From Acidianus brierleyi (GTDB lineage Archaea; Thermoproteota; Thermoprotei_A; Sulfolobales; Sulfolobaceae), in the NCBI RefSeq assembly GCF_003201835.2, contig NZ_CP029289.2, forward strand, positions 496,001 through 560,000: DNA of 64,000 nucleotides, given 5' to 3'. Below, piece by piece: positions 53,100 through 62,082 of the stretch. A program made the position numbers and the translations under genes. The notes beneath the pieces are model-generated. The model saw only the letters and a list, made by a program, of their open reading frames with translations. It was not told the DNA's origin and did no database searches. Position 1 is the stretch's first letter. The number at the start of each line of letters is the position of its first letter.

Positions 53100-54689
53100 A
53101 TGGCAGAAAAAACAATAGATAGGTCGTCCATAACAAAATTTTATCCAGAAAAAGGACAAGTAGAACTTACAGAAACTTTTCCTAACGAGAAATTTTTATG
53201 GAACGCAGATGTACACCCAATTCCTGTTAAAAATAGAAACTGGGGTTCACTTACATATTTTATGATATGGGTCTCAATGGTTTTTATAATTCCTAGTTGG
53301 ACACTAGCTAGCGTAGGTTTAGTATTCGGATTAAATATTATTCAATCGATATCAATGGTATTCTTAGGGAATTTGATAGTTCTTATTCCCATGATTATTC
53401 AATCTCACGGTGGAGCAAGATATGGTTTAGCAGAGCCTCAATTAACCAGATCTAGGTGGGGAACTTACGGTGCAATATTTCCTAGTTGGATAAGGGCTAT
53501 AATAGGAGCAGGTTGGTGGGGAATTGAAAGTTACATTATTACTGAAGCAGCTACTGCAATATACGCTATATTATCCGGAAAAGTAAGCGTAGTAGCCTAT
53601 ACTGTAAGTCATTATGCAGATTATCCTTTTATTTTAAGTAAAGATTTTCCTCAAGTATTTTGGGGAACTTTCGCTATAGTCATTTTATTACAGATATTAG
53701 TTTTCTACTATTCTCCTATAATGAAATCTCAACCACTATTAAAATGGCTTGCAAGAATTGGAGGCCCAATAATATTAGTATCCTTTTTTGCAGTATGGTT
53801 ATATTTCATGAGTAAAGTTGGTTGGTCAGTTGATATATTTACTTTATCTTCTACGTCATCTGCTTCAATGCTCTCAATATTAGCTTTCCTTAATGCAAAT
53901 ATAGCTTATTGGGCAACAATGGCGTTAACTATGCCAGATTATACTAGATTAGCAAAAAATCAATTCTCGCAAACTATAGGACAAATTCCTATGCCAATAT
54001 TAATGCTAATAGTAGCTATAATGGGTACTATGACCACTGCAGCTGCACTAAAACTTTATGGAGCGCCAATATGGGATCCAATTGTCCTAGTGACATTACA
54101 TATGTCCTCTTCTGCTAGTATTCTAATATTATTTGCGTTTATATTGGCAACATTTCTAGTAAATGTCTTTGCTAACGCTGTAGGTCCTGCTTATGACATA
54201 GCAAATACTTTTCCTAAACATTTAAGTTGGTTTAAAGGTTCATTAATATTAATATTAATAGGATTAGCATTAGGAGCGTGGAGCTATTATGGCAATGCAT
54301 ATAGCTATATAGAGAATTGGTTACTAACTTATGGTGGACTTTTAGGTAGTGTTGAGGGAGTAATAATATTTGACTATGCTATAATTAGAAGATTTAAATT
54401 TGATTTAGTTGACATATTTTTAAGTAATGGAAGATTTAAATATTGGAAAGGAATAAATCCAGCTGCAGCAATAACTTTCTTAATAGTTTCAGCAATAATT
54501 TATTTACCATATCCAGGGGAAAGTATAGCATTAGGCAATGCGTGGGTACTATCCTTCTTACTCTCTGGTGCAATATATTTACCATTAATGAAATATTGGG
54601 TTATACCAAAGTATCAACCAGAATTAAAGGGATCCTTAACTCATGGGTACTTCTCTGAGGACACGTTGAAAATTTTTAAGGTGAAGTGA
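53100..54689 (+). CDS. NCS1-family permease (uracil/allantoin/hydantoin type)
   Basis: A 529-residue, 12-span transporter with NCS1 features: an early NRNWGSLTYFMIWVSMVF, ARYGLAEPQLTRSRWGTYGA near 105-125 and PDYTRLAKN near 280. It sits 6 bases after the dihydropyrimidinase and so most likely imports its precursor ring compound. A paralogue 0.6 kb downstream has been destroyed by an IS. Confidence 0.92.
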   Translation: MAEKTIDRSSITKFYPEKGQVELTETFPNEKFLWNADVHPIPVKNRNWGSLTYFMIWVSMVFIIPSWTLASVGLVFGLNIIQSISMVFLGNLIVLIPMIIQSHGGARYGLAEPQLTRSRWGTYGAIFPSWIRAIIGAGWWGIESYIITEAATAIYAILSGKVSVVAYTVSHYADYPFILSKDFPQVFWGTFAIVILLQILVFYYSPIMKSQPLLKWLARIGGPIILVSFFAVWLYFMSKVGWSVDIFTLSSTSSASMLSILAFLNANIAYWATMALTMPDYTRLAKNQFSQTIGQIPMPILMLIVAIMGTMTTAAALKLYGAPIWDPIVLVTLHMSSSASILILFAFILATFLVNVFANAVGPAYDIANTFPKHLSWFKGSLILILIGLALGAWSYYGNAYSYIENWLLTYGGLLGSVEGVIIFDYAIIRRFKFDLVDIFLSNGRFKYWKGINPAAAITFLIVSAIIYLPYPGESIALGNAWVLSFLLSGAIYLPLMKYWVIPKYQPELKGSLTHGYFSEDTLKIFKVK

Positions 54690-54691
54690 GA

Positions 54692-55252
54692 ATGAAAGAC
54701 TTTAGATCTAAAAAGGTAGCTATAATATCTAATTGTATTTTAAATCAAAACTCTAAGGTTATAGGATTTGCAAAATATAGGGGAATTATTAAAGAAATAG
54801 TTGATTTACTATATGAATACGACTATGGGATTCTTCAATTGCCTTGTCCTGAGACCCTTTTTGCAGGCGCTAGAAGATGGTGGCAAGTAAGAGATCAGTA
54901 CGATACTGAAGGTTATAGGGAACATTGTAGAATGTTAACAAAACCTATAATAACTATGCTAAAGGAGTATGAAAAGGAAGGTTATGACGTTTTGCTAATA
55001 GGCGTTGATGGAAGCCCTTCTTGTGGAGTTAATTTATCTCCAACTAGTAAGAAATGAGGAGGTCCTCCTACTTTAAGGGATGAAGATGCGTGGAATGCTG
55101 AAATGATAAATAAACCTGGAATTTTCATGGAAGTATTAATGGAAGAGATAGAAAAATCTGGTCTTAAAATACCTAAGACAATTGGTATAGGATTAGATAT
55201 TACCGATGCTGAACACTGGGATAAGAATAAGATTTTAGATTTAATAAAATAA
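54692..55252 (+). pseudogene. DUF523/TudS-like (2-thiouracil desulfidase-type) gene with in-frame TGA
   Basis: The frame reads through 186-188 codons apart from one TGA at 55055-55057 (codon 124 if counted from a GTG at 54686). I start at the ATG at 54692, 7 bases after GGTGA. Three conserved cysteines, in SNC (17), LPCPET (54) and GSPSCGV (113), match the 4Fe-4S ligands of DUF523 and TudS proteins, which reduce thiouracil to uracil with loss of sulfide. After the TGA the sequence continues GGPPTLRDEDAW and on to DLIK without a break. TGA probably replaces a Trp codon (TGG). Either a very recent nonsense mutation, read-through, or a sequencing error. Fits a pyrimidine salvage or breakdown context. 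Confidence 0.72.
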
Positions 55253-55409
55253 TTTAAGGATGAACTAAGGAGAGATCAAAATGTCAAAAACGGATAATAG
55301 ATTATGGAACCAAGATATTGCTCCAGTAGATCCTAAAGTAAAAAATTGGGCTGAATCTTTTTCATAATAATAGAGATCTTTTTATGTTCATTTATCATCA
55401 ACTAATTTC

Positions 55410-56051
55410 GTGGAGAGGTTACTGAGGCCTAAGGAGGCTTGCCAACTGCTCGGTATTTCATACTCAACCTTGTTAAGGTGGATTAGGGAGGATAAAATAA
55501 GGGTAGTAACAACTGAAGGAGGAAAGTATAGGATTCCTTACAGTGAGATTAAAAAGTACTTAGAGAGGAGGGAAGAAATAAGAGCAGTAATTTACGCAAG
55601 AGTTTCATCAGCAGACCAGAAAGAGGACTTGGAGATACAAATAAACTACTTGACGAACTATGCAACAGCAAAGGGTTACAAAGTAGTTGAAGTGTTAAAA
55701 GATATTGCAAGCGGGTTGAACACTCAAAGGAAAGGGTTACTCACGCTATTCAAACTAGTTGAGGGAAGAAGTATTGACGTCGTTCTTATAACCTACAAGG
55801 ATAGGATAACGCGTTTCGGGTTTGAATACCTTGAGGAATTCTTTTCAACAATGGGAGTTAGAATTGAGGTTGTTTTCGGAGAAGAATCTAAGGATGCTAC
55901 ACGAGAACTAATTGAAGATCTGATTTCCATTATTACGTCATTCGCTGGGAAAATTTACGGAATGAGGAGTCACAAGAAGACAGTCCTAGTTCAGGGTGTA
56001 AAAAAGTTGATAGGTGAGCTAAATGGAGAGGACAGTGAAGTTAAGGGTTAA
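55410..56051 (+). CDS. tnpA: IS607-type serine recombinase TnpA
   Basis: A 213-residue protein starting at a GTG. Residues 3-50 are a MerR-like excisionase/helix-turn-helix domain (RPKEACQLLGISYSTLLRWIREDKI), then the serine recombinase domain: IYARVSSADQKEDLEIQI with the catalytic serine near 66, and YKDRITRFGFEYLEEF. It catalyses excision and integration through a circular intermediate. It looks intact. It overlaps tnpB by 29 bases. Confidence 0.92.
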   Translation: MERLLRPKEACQLLGISYSTLLRWIREDKIRVVTTEGGKYRIPYSEIKKYLERREEIRAVIYARVSSADQKEDLEIQINYLTNYATAKGYKVVEVLKDIASGLNTQRKGLLTLFKLVEGRSIDVVLITYKDRITRFGFEYLEEFFSTMGVRIEVVFGEESKDATRELIEDLISIITSFAGKIYGMRSHKKTVLVQGVKKLIGELNGEDSEVKG

Positions 56052-57261
56052 GGTTGACTACACTACCTACTCAGCACTTAAGGAAGTTGAGGAGGAGTAC
56101 AGAGAGGTTCTAGAGGATGCATTAAATTATGGGCTGTTAAACAAAACTACTTCCTTCACTAGGATTAAAGCTGGAATTTATAAGACCGAAAGGGAGAAGC
56201 ATAAGGACTTACCTTCACACTACATTTACACCGCTTGTGAGGACGCTAGCGAGAGGCTAGATAGCTTCGAGAAGTTGAGGAAGAGAGGTAGGACTTATAC
56301 TGAGAAACCGTCTGTGAGGAGAGTCACTGTCCACCTAGATGATCACCTGTTGAAGTTCAACCTTGACAGGATTTCAATTTCTACCAAGAAGGGTAGGGTT
56401 TTCATTTCTCCAATCTTCCCTAAGATTTTCTGGGAGTATTATAACAAGGGCTGGTTAATTGCGAGTGAGGCTAGGTTTAAATTGTTGAAGGGGAACGTGG
56501 TAGAATTCTTCATAGTTTTTAAGAAGGACGAGCCTAAACCTTACGAGCCTAAAGGTTTTATCCCAGTTGATCTCAACGAGAATTCAGTCTCTGTACTTAT
56601 CAATAGTAAACCCGTATTGCTTGAAACAAACACTAAGAGGATTACTCTGGGCTATGAGTATAAAAGGAAGTCAATAACTACTGGTAGGTCAACTAAGGAT
56701 AGAGAAGTTAAGAGGAAGTTGAGGAACTTGAGAGAGAGGGATAAAAAGGCTGATGTTAGGAGGAAGTTAGCAAAGCTAATCGTTAAAGAAGCTTACGAAA
56801 GTAGGAGTGCCATAATCTTGGAGGACTTGCCAAAGAGAGTTCCAGAGCATATGGTTAAGAATATGAAAGACTCTCAGCTTAGGTTGAGGATTTATAGATC
56901 AGCATTTTCCTCAATGAAGAATACTATCATTGAGAAGGCTAGGGAGTTTGGAGTTCCAGTGATTTTGGTTAACCCGTCTCACACTTCTACTATATGCCCA
57001 GTTCACGAGACAAAGATTGTTTACCAACCCGATGGGGGCACTGCCCCAAGGGTTGGTGTTTGTGAGAAAGGGAGAGAGTTGTGGCATAGGGATGTTGTCT
57101 CACTGTATAATCTAAGGAGGAGGGCTGGAGATGTGAGCCCCGTGCAGTTGGGCTCGAAGGAGTCCCATGACCCACCTATCATTAAGCCTGGTAGGTGGTT
57201 GAGGGCTAAGTCCCTACGCTTGATCATGAATGAACATAAAATGAATGAAATGAAAGTGTAG
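56023..57261 (+). CDS. tnpB: TnpB RNA-guided nuclease of the IS607 element
   Basis: A 412-residue TnpB. RuvC-type catalytic residues are present: D183 in PVDLNENS, E267 in ILEDLP and D357 in HRDVVSLYN. The zinc-finger insert is degenerate: CPVH at 325-328 but only C347 afterwards. TnpB proteins cut DNA guided by an RNA made from the 3' end of their own gene and help retain the transposon. The C-terminal extension after residue 370 overlaps that RNA region. Confidence 0.88.
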   Translation: MERTVKLRVKVDYTTYSALKEVEEEYREVLEDALNYGLLNKTTSFTRIKAGIYKTEREKHKDLPSHYIYTACEDASERLDSFEKLRKRGRTYTEKPSVRRVTVHLDDHLLKFNLDRISISTKKGRVFISPIFPKIFWEYYNKGWLIASEARFKLLKGNVVEFFIVFKKDEPKPYEPKGFIPVDLNENSVSVLINSKPVLLETNTKRITLGYEYKRKSITTGRSTKDREVKRKLRNLRERDKKADVRRKLAKLIVKEAYESRSAIILEDLPKRVPEHMVKNMKDSQLRLRIYRSAFSSMKNTIIEKAREFGVPVILVNPSHTSTICPVHETKIVYQPDGGTAPRVGVCEKGRELWHRDVVSLYNLRRRAGDVSPVQLGSKESHDPPIIKPGRWLRAKSLRLIMNEHKMNEMKV

Positions 57262-57265
57262 GGAC
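57030..57265 (+). ncRNA. Probable omega/reRNA of the IS607 element, overlapping tnpB 3' end
   Basis: A GC-rich tract with stable hairpins, including TGGGGGCACTGCCCCA at about 57033-57048 and the stem CCACCTA/TAGGTGG (57173-57199), closing near the element's right end. TnpB guide RNAs come from this position, with the guide running into flanking DNA. Boundaries are guesses. Confidence 0.4.
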
Positions 57266-58465
57266 AAACGGAACTTACATACCTTCATGGATTAGATTCT
57301 TTGTAGCTATAGGCTTTTTTGGCGTACAGACGTTTTTGATTAATGAGGCTATAGTTGGCTTATTCTTAGAGATAGAAGGGAAAGCCGCAATATTGAGTTC
57401 GTATAAAGCATTAACTCCATTTATACTAGTTAGCAAATTCCCTATACTGTTCTGGACCTCTTTTGCAATAGTTATAATATTACAGATCTTAATCCTGGTA
57501 TTCGCTAAACCTATCTTGGGTTCTCCTTCTCTAAAAATTCTAGGATATATAATGCCATTTGTTTCATTAATAGCATTGACTATGGTTTTTATTTATTTTG
57601 TAAGCCTATATCCTTCAGCGTTATATAAGGTTATTTACTCTTCACCTGCTCCTATAAACATATCAGAATTTCTTTTACTTCTTCTATTTTTAAATTCCAA
57701 TATCCACGCTACTCAAGTTATAAGTTGGCCAGATCTAATGAGATTTGGGAAATCCTTTAAGCATTATGATTGTAGGTCAAATTGGTTTACCTATATTTTA
57801 TACTACAGTGGTAGGTTATGGAGCAATAATGGCAGGGATTTCAAAAGAAATAACTGGAAGCGTTACTTATGATCCAACTCTCCTCGTAGTAAAATTTACT
57901 ACTTATCTCTTTGCTATCCCTATACTTATAGCCTATGCTTTTACAATGCTTAATACCAATATTTTTAGCAATGTAGTTCCTCCAGTATACGATTTAATTA
58001 ATACTTTTCCTTCAAAACTTTCATGGATAAGAGGAGTTATAATAGTATCTATACTTGGTATAGCAGTAGGCGCTTGGTCCTTGTATCTTAAGGGAGCATA
58101 TACATACTTTGACACTTGGATAGCGTTCATATCTGGTCTATTAGGTCCTATAGCTGGAATTATAGTAGCAGATTACGCAATTTTGCGGAAATTCAAAATA
58201 AACTTACACGATGTATTCGTTAGAAAGGGAGAATATACATTTTATAAAGGGTTTAATATTAGTGCTATACTCACATTGATTATAATATTTCCGATTATAT
58301 TCTCAACACAGTTACATATACCTATACCTTTTTCAATATACATTTACAAAATGTCGTGGATGAGCGGATTTCTTATGTCAATACCATTATATTTATTATT
58401 AACAAAATTATTTGATAAATATAAAAGATAATATATTTTTTAATATTTGAATTTCAGAAGGATTT

Positions 58466-58617
58466 TTATTTATTATTGACTAAATATGGCGCTGAAATTC
58501 TTTTCTTATATTCTGTTAAGATATCAAATGACAAAGTGTCCATTTCTTGTTCTCCTATAAAAGGAAGTATTATTTCATCCATTGTTAAATATATAACATA
58601 TTTTATTCTTTCATCCT
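58466..58617 (-). pseudogene. C-terminal gene fragment cut by IS copy B
   Basis: On the minus strand a clean frame enters from the IS border and reads DERIKYVIYLTMDEIILPF followed by about 30 more residues ending SAPYLVNNK and TAA. Codon use and charge pattern look genuine. The other half is not found on the far side of the IS, so a deletion or rearrangement has removed it. Family not recognised. Confidence 0.5.
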
Positions 58618-59642
58618 GCTTTGTGGGTTCGTTCAATATATTTCAATAGGATGATACAGTAAAAATATGTTTTCTATAGAAAATAATATCTCTCCTAAAT
58701 AATTTACTATACTACTTCTTGACCTCAAAGCCCTTAGCTCGACCAACAACAAGGTTGGCCATGTACATCATCCAAGCATAAGCCAAACTAGCTTAGCCTC
58801 AACAACTTGACCAGCAAAACTCGTAGCCCTAACAGACTCACCAAATGCTTAACCGCTGAGAACAAGGATTCAACCAACCACCTTAACTAACCCTTCTCAT
58901 CCCGCCAACGTTCATAACCCAACTTCTTGAACTCGCGCACAGCCTTACGCCTAGCAGGATGACCACGCCTAAAGCGTCTTTCCTAGGAGGAACAACAACA
59001 TCAACACCAAGATTATAAATCTCGTTAGTATCATAAGCCTTATCGCCATAGAACCTCTTAACTTCCTTACCCTTTTCCTTCAAGTCCTTTACAGTATTTG
59101 AAGCAGATTCGGCCTCATTACTCGTCACCTCAGCGCTTACTATCTTGAACTCGCCCTTCTCCATAACTACTTCAATCTTAAGGAATTTTGAATCCCTCCT
59201 TTTGCCCCACTTTGCTACTATTGTCCTCCCCTTGTTGTGCTTATTCCAGTACCGTCATCTACTTCAAGTTCGTCACTCGCTTCAGGGAAATTAATATTCA
59301 TGTTTCTTACCCTTTCCCATATTGTTAATCTAGGCTTGTTGGGATTATCTTCATTTCTGCTAGTGCGCTTAGTACTCCTTCTACTCTGTAGGGTAAGAAT
59401 AAGTGTAGGAATGCTAGTCGTTGAACTCCTTTGGTGCCTTGTACTTGGTCTTAGCGTACCTGTTCTCTTCCTGGAGTAATTCCCACCAGTGTTCGAAGAC
59501 GTAGAAGGGGAACATTAGCTTATATCTTGTTACTACGTTCTCATCGTACTTGCTCCAATCCCTAGTGTTCTTCTTTTCCATGAGTAATACTCTGCATAAT
59601 TACTTAAAAATTTTTGTATAATTCTGAAGCGATCCACAACGT
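58618..59642 (-). mobile_element. DDE-type insertion sequence, copy B (1025 bp, inverted)
   Basis: Same element as copy A in the opposite orientation, running from TGCTTTGTGGG to CCACAACGT. Flanking 10-mers (TCTTTCATCC and AGGCTTTCTC) do not match, so the target duplication has been lost. It is 15 bases shorter than copy A because of small deletions. Confidence 0.88.
58712..59581 (-). pseudogene. Transposase of IS copy B, heavily frameshifted
   Basis: Begins with the same MEKKNTRDWSKYDEN segment at 59581. It shares the frameshifts and stops of copy A and has additional damage: a 4-base deletion in the AACGACTTCCTAGC region, a 3-base deletion in the CAGAGCAATAGAAGG region, and substitutions. 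Not functional. Confidence 0.8.
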
Positions 59643-59878
59643 AGGCTTTCTCCACATGCACTAAAAGGTAAGTCTCACAATCTTTTAAGCATGGTTTTCA
59701 GTTTTTATAATTATGAGATACCCATGAATGGTTTTTAACGTGAGTCTAAATTATCTAATAGAGGAGCGTAAAGAGGGAAAAAGAAAGATCTTTTTAATTA
59801 TAATTATAATGAAGATTAATCATTTTTTATTTTTATGAGCAAAATTCTTAAATCTAACTAATAAAACATTAAAGCTAA

Positions 59879-60223
59879 ATGAAAACAATTTGCCCTTATT
59901 GTGGAATTGGTTGCGGAGTAGAGTTTGAAAAAGATAGGATAACTCCTACTAAATATATAACTAATAAAGGAATGATGTGTATTAAGGCTGCTTTGCTTCC
60001 TGACACTCTGAAATCTAAAAGGCTTATTAACCCTACATTGGACGGTAAGGAAATTGATTTGGACAATGCTTTAAGTGTACTCTCCACATATATTAGGAGA
60101 AATATAAAGAAATATAGTAAAAATTCTATAGCTTTTTACATGGGCGCTCAAATACCTACTGAGGATCAATATCTTTTTGTGAAGCTTGGGAAGGGATTTA
60201 TAGGTACTGGAGTATTTGACTCT
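59879..60223 (+). pseudogene. Molybdopterin oxidoreductase (formate dehydrogenase-like) N-terminal fragment
   Basis: About 115 genuine residues: MKTICPYCGIGCGVEF carries a 4Fe-4S motif C5-x2-C8-x3-C12 with C34 in GMMCIK, followed by LINPTLDGKEIDLDNAL and the FYMGAQIPTEDQYLFVKLGKG segment of formate dehydrogenase alpha-type enzymes. The frame is cut at an IS end and finishes with a few IS-encoded residues. The remaining roughly 500 or more residues are not on the other side of that IS, so the gene was truncated by an IS-linked deletion. Confidence 0.85.
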
Positions 60224-61500
60224 AGAGAGTGTCCCAAGCGCAAATAATTGAATAAATATAGTATGATAGAAAAACAATTTTATAATTAATCAAGAATAAA
60301 ATATAATTATATCTTTCAGTATAACGAGAGATTAAGCTTATATTGTAATGGAAAATAATCAAGTATAGAGAAAAACAGAATTTCCAACATAGTCCACACT
60401 ACCTTGATCAACTCTCGCGGTACAAGTTAGTGGGCGAGTTGACTCTCCAGAACACGCGATAACACAGAAGTGTAGATGTAGGAGTTGTAAATCAACGCGA
60501 TAACGTAGACAAAGAACTCGACCATACCCTTTTCAGTAGCGTAAGGCCCCCAATACCTCCTCAAGAAGATCCCAAAGAACTCCACTCCTGAAACTAGAGA
60601 AACCTATCAACCAGCTCGAGGACTTCCCCACGAAGCCCCTATCCACTACCTTATAACCGCTGCGAGAGAAGCCAACCTTATTGTCCGGAAAATTGGCCAG
60701 TTCCACTTGAATCTCGTGAACTATCATTGTAGGCGACATGAGGTTGAAGACCTTGAAGCCGAACTCCTGTTCCTCTTCTTTGTAAACTCTCCCTTGAACC
60801 TCCTCACTTTGCACTTAATGTAAAGGAAGAGCGTGTTAGCCGCCTCCCTGTACTTCCTCTGCCTTAGGTCTAGCTCAAACTTCTTCTTCAATGTTTCCTT
60901 GTTCCTCTTCCCGAAGGGTACCTCGATTAGGAAGGAATCCACGATCCACAGCTTTCCAACCTTTCCGTATAACGCACTGCTAGGTAAGTAGTCAGCAAGT
61001 CTACTCATCTTCCCCTCCAACTCCTTGGCGTACTCCTTGAACAGAGTCTTTACCTCTCCCCTAAATTTCTTTGCCCTCCTATGGATCTCCGACTTAGACT
61101 TGTACTCGCCTAGGAACCACCTTACCACCACGTCTGACTCGTAGTAGCTCCGCACGTCCCTGTAGGAGCACGTCCACACAATCATAACTATTAACGCTCT
61201 CAATATGAAGAGGTCAGAGAGACGCGACAGCACTTCAGACGTGATCAGCATGTAGTTCATTTTCACAAGTGTTTTATGCCTTGCTGATAAATGTTCATAG
61301 GGGACCGGGCCGTTGTAGTATTCTATCCAATGTTTCATGTGAATCGGTACTACATCGTCCCGGTTCCCTTTAAGTATTACGCGACTTTTTGCTTCAAGCG
61401 AAAATTCAAAATTTCTCAGTAATTCACGATATCTTTTGAATTATTATCTATAAACCTTTACATAGATTTATTCAATTATTTGCACTTGGGACACTCTCTC
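60224..61500 (-). mobile_element. Insertion sequence C with 34-bp terminal inverted repeats
   Basis: The ends AGAGAGTGTCCCAAGCG (left) and the complement of the right end AGAGAGTGTCCCAAGTG agree and continue through GCAAATAATTGAATAAAT, with one mismatch in 34. No target duplication is visible. The two flanks belong to unrelated broken genes, so a deletion accompanied or followed insertion. It contains one frameshifted transposase. Confidence 0.85.
60427..61338 (-). pseudogene. Transposase of IS C, DDE type, at least two frameshifts
   Basis: The N-terminal frame (61338 to about 60810) reads MKHWIEYYNGPVPYEHLSAR and includes LWIVDSFLIEVPFGKR with the first Asp. The next frame carries VYKEEEQEFGFKVF and YKVVDRGFVGK with the second Asp. 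A third frame, starting near 60580, carries VEFFGIFLRRYWGPYATEKG, the terminal Glu motif (YATEKG), and ends ESQLAH with TAA at 60427. Not functional as it stands. Confidence 0.8.
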
Positions 61501-61523
61501 GAATATTTCCAAAAAGAATTTGA
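61492..61523 (-). pseudogene. Start of a gene truncated by IS C
   Basis: Six bases after the upstream frame's stop, an ATG opens MNVKFFLEIFERVS before running into the IS end. It looks like the first dozen codons of the next gene in a leftward operon; the rest is gone. Confidence 0.35.
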
Positions 61524-61530
61524 CATTCAT

Positions 61531-61887
61531 ATTAGTAGAGCTTAATACCCAGCCTGGATAAAAGCTGTTTTTCCTCAGCGGTGAATTCCACTGGTTTATT
61601 TACGTAATAATACCACAGCTTTCTACTTGCACTCTTTATAACAGTCGCGTCATAATTGGAAAACAAATTAACGTAACTATCACACTCTCCTTTAACGTCC
61701 TCTAACTTGTCTGTATATACTATACCGTCAACATCTGGGAGAACACCTCCAAATTATCCCCTTTTGATGACGCAATTAAGAAAGCCATAGACGATATCAG
61801 CTTATCGTCATTAAAGTGTTCTTTCAAGCGGTTTATATATGAAGAGGCCTTCCATCTATCTAGTGAATGTGTCGATAGTGTCGTCAC
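61531..61887 (-). pseudogene. Unknown about 118-residue gene with one frameshift
   Basis: Starts at a GTG at 61887 (MTTLSTHSLDRWKASSYINR), continues with KEHFNDDKLISSMAFLIASS, and after a frameshift near 61740 resumes VLPDVDGIVYTDKLEDVKGE to the end LLSRLGIKLY and TAA at 61531. Both parts have convincing amino acid composition and join smoothly. Not a family I recognise. Lies between two mobile elements. Confidence 0.5.
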
Positions 61888-62003
61888 TTGCTTATTTATA
61901 TTTCTATAATTTTTAGACTTTATATAATATTCGAATTTATTGTTAATTCTTTATATATAGAATCAACGTTTAATAAATTTATACCCTAATGACGACACTA
62001 TCG
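61873..62003. repeat. Perfect 14-bp inverted repeat bracketing 103 bp of AT-rich DNA
   Basis: CGATAGTGTCGTCA at 61873-61886 is repeated inverted as TGACGACACTATCG at 61990-62003. The interior is AT-rich with TATA-like runs. Could be the ends of a miniature mobile element or a regulator site pair. No direct duplication flanks it. Confidence 0.6.
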
Positions 62004-62082
62004 CACTCATAAAACTCGGCGTAAGCTCTTATACCAATTTCTTAGCTTCTATTATTTCCTTATCAAGGGGTTTGGGCTTCAT
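61963..62082 (-). pseudogene. Short frame with internal stop next to the IS607 element
   Basis: Reads MKPKPLDKEIIEAKKLV, a TAA, then ELTPSFMSAIVSSLGYKF to a TGA at 61963. The ATG overlaps the tnpB stop. Possibly the start of the gene continuing at 61887 or of a small antitoxin. Low certainty. Confidence 0.3.

Larger units (their letters stand above)
55368..57265 (+). mobile_element. IS607-family element with tnpA and tnpB
   Basis: Contains a serine recombinase and an overlapping TnpB gene. Boundaries are approximate because IS607 elements have no terminal repeats. The left limit is set by the end of the permease reading frame, the right by the 8-bp pair GTCCCTAC (57210-57217) and GTAGGGAC (57258-57265), right before permease sequence resumes. 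Confidence 0.75.
55281..58431 (+). pseudogene. NCS1 permease paralogue, disrupted by IS607 element and frameshift
   Basis: The 5' piece at 55281-55367 encodes MSKTDNRLWNQDIAPVDPKV and a few more residues before running into the insertion. The remainder resumes at about 57270 with GTYIPSWIRFFVAIGFFG and runs to 58431. By comparison with the intact paralogue at 53100, about 70 codons between the pieces are missing, so insertion came with a deletion. A +1 frameshift occurs near 57750 (after DLMRFGKS; the next frame continues PLSIMIVGQIGLP). Gene remnants show that the operon once had two NCS1 permeases. A ribosome-site-like AAGGAGAG precedes the ATG. Confidence 0.85.

Noticed and set aside
55055..55057. 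Selenocysteine codon in the TudS-like gene
   Set aside because: Sulfolobales are not known to use selenocysteine, no SECIS-like hairpin was seen, and the context before GGPP fits a Trp codon changed to TGA.
59237..59479. 80-codon plus-strand frame inside IS copy B
   Set aside because: It is the antisense of the decayed transposase and has no counterpart in copy A's annotation as a gene.
48578..59642. Composite transposon formed by IS copies A and B
   Set aside because: Copy A has its own perfect target duplication on both sides, so it inserted alone; copy B has none. The segment between contains operon genes native to the island, not a captured cargo.
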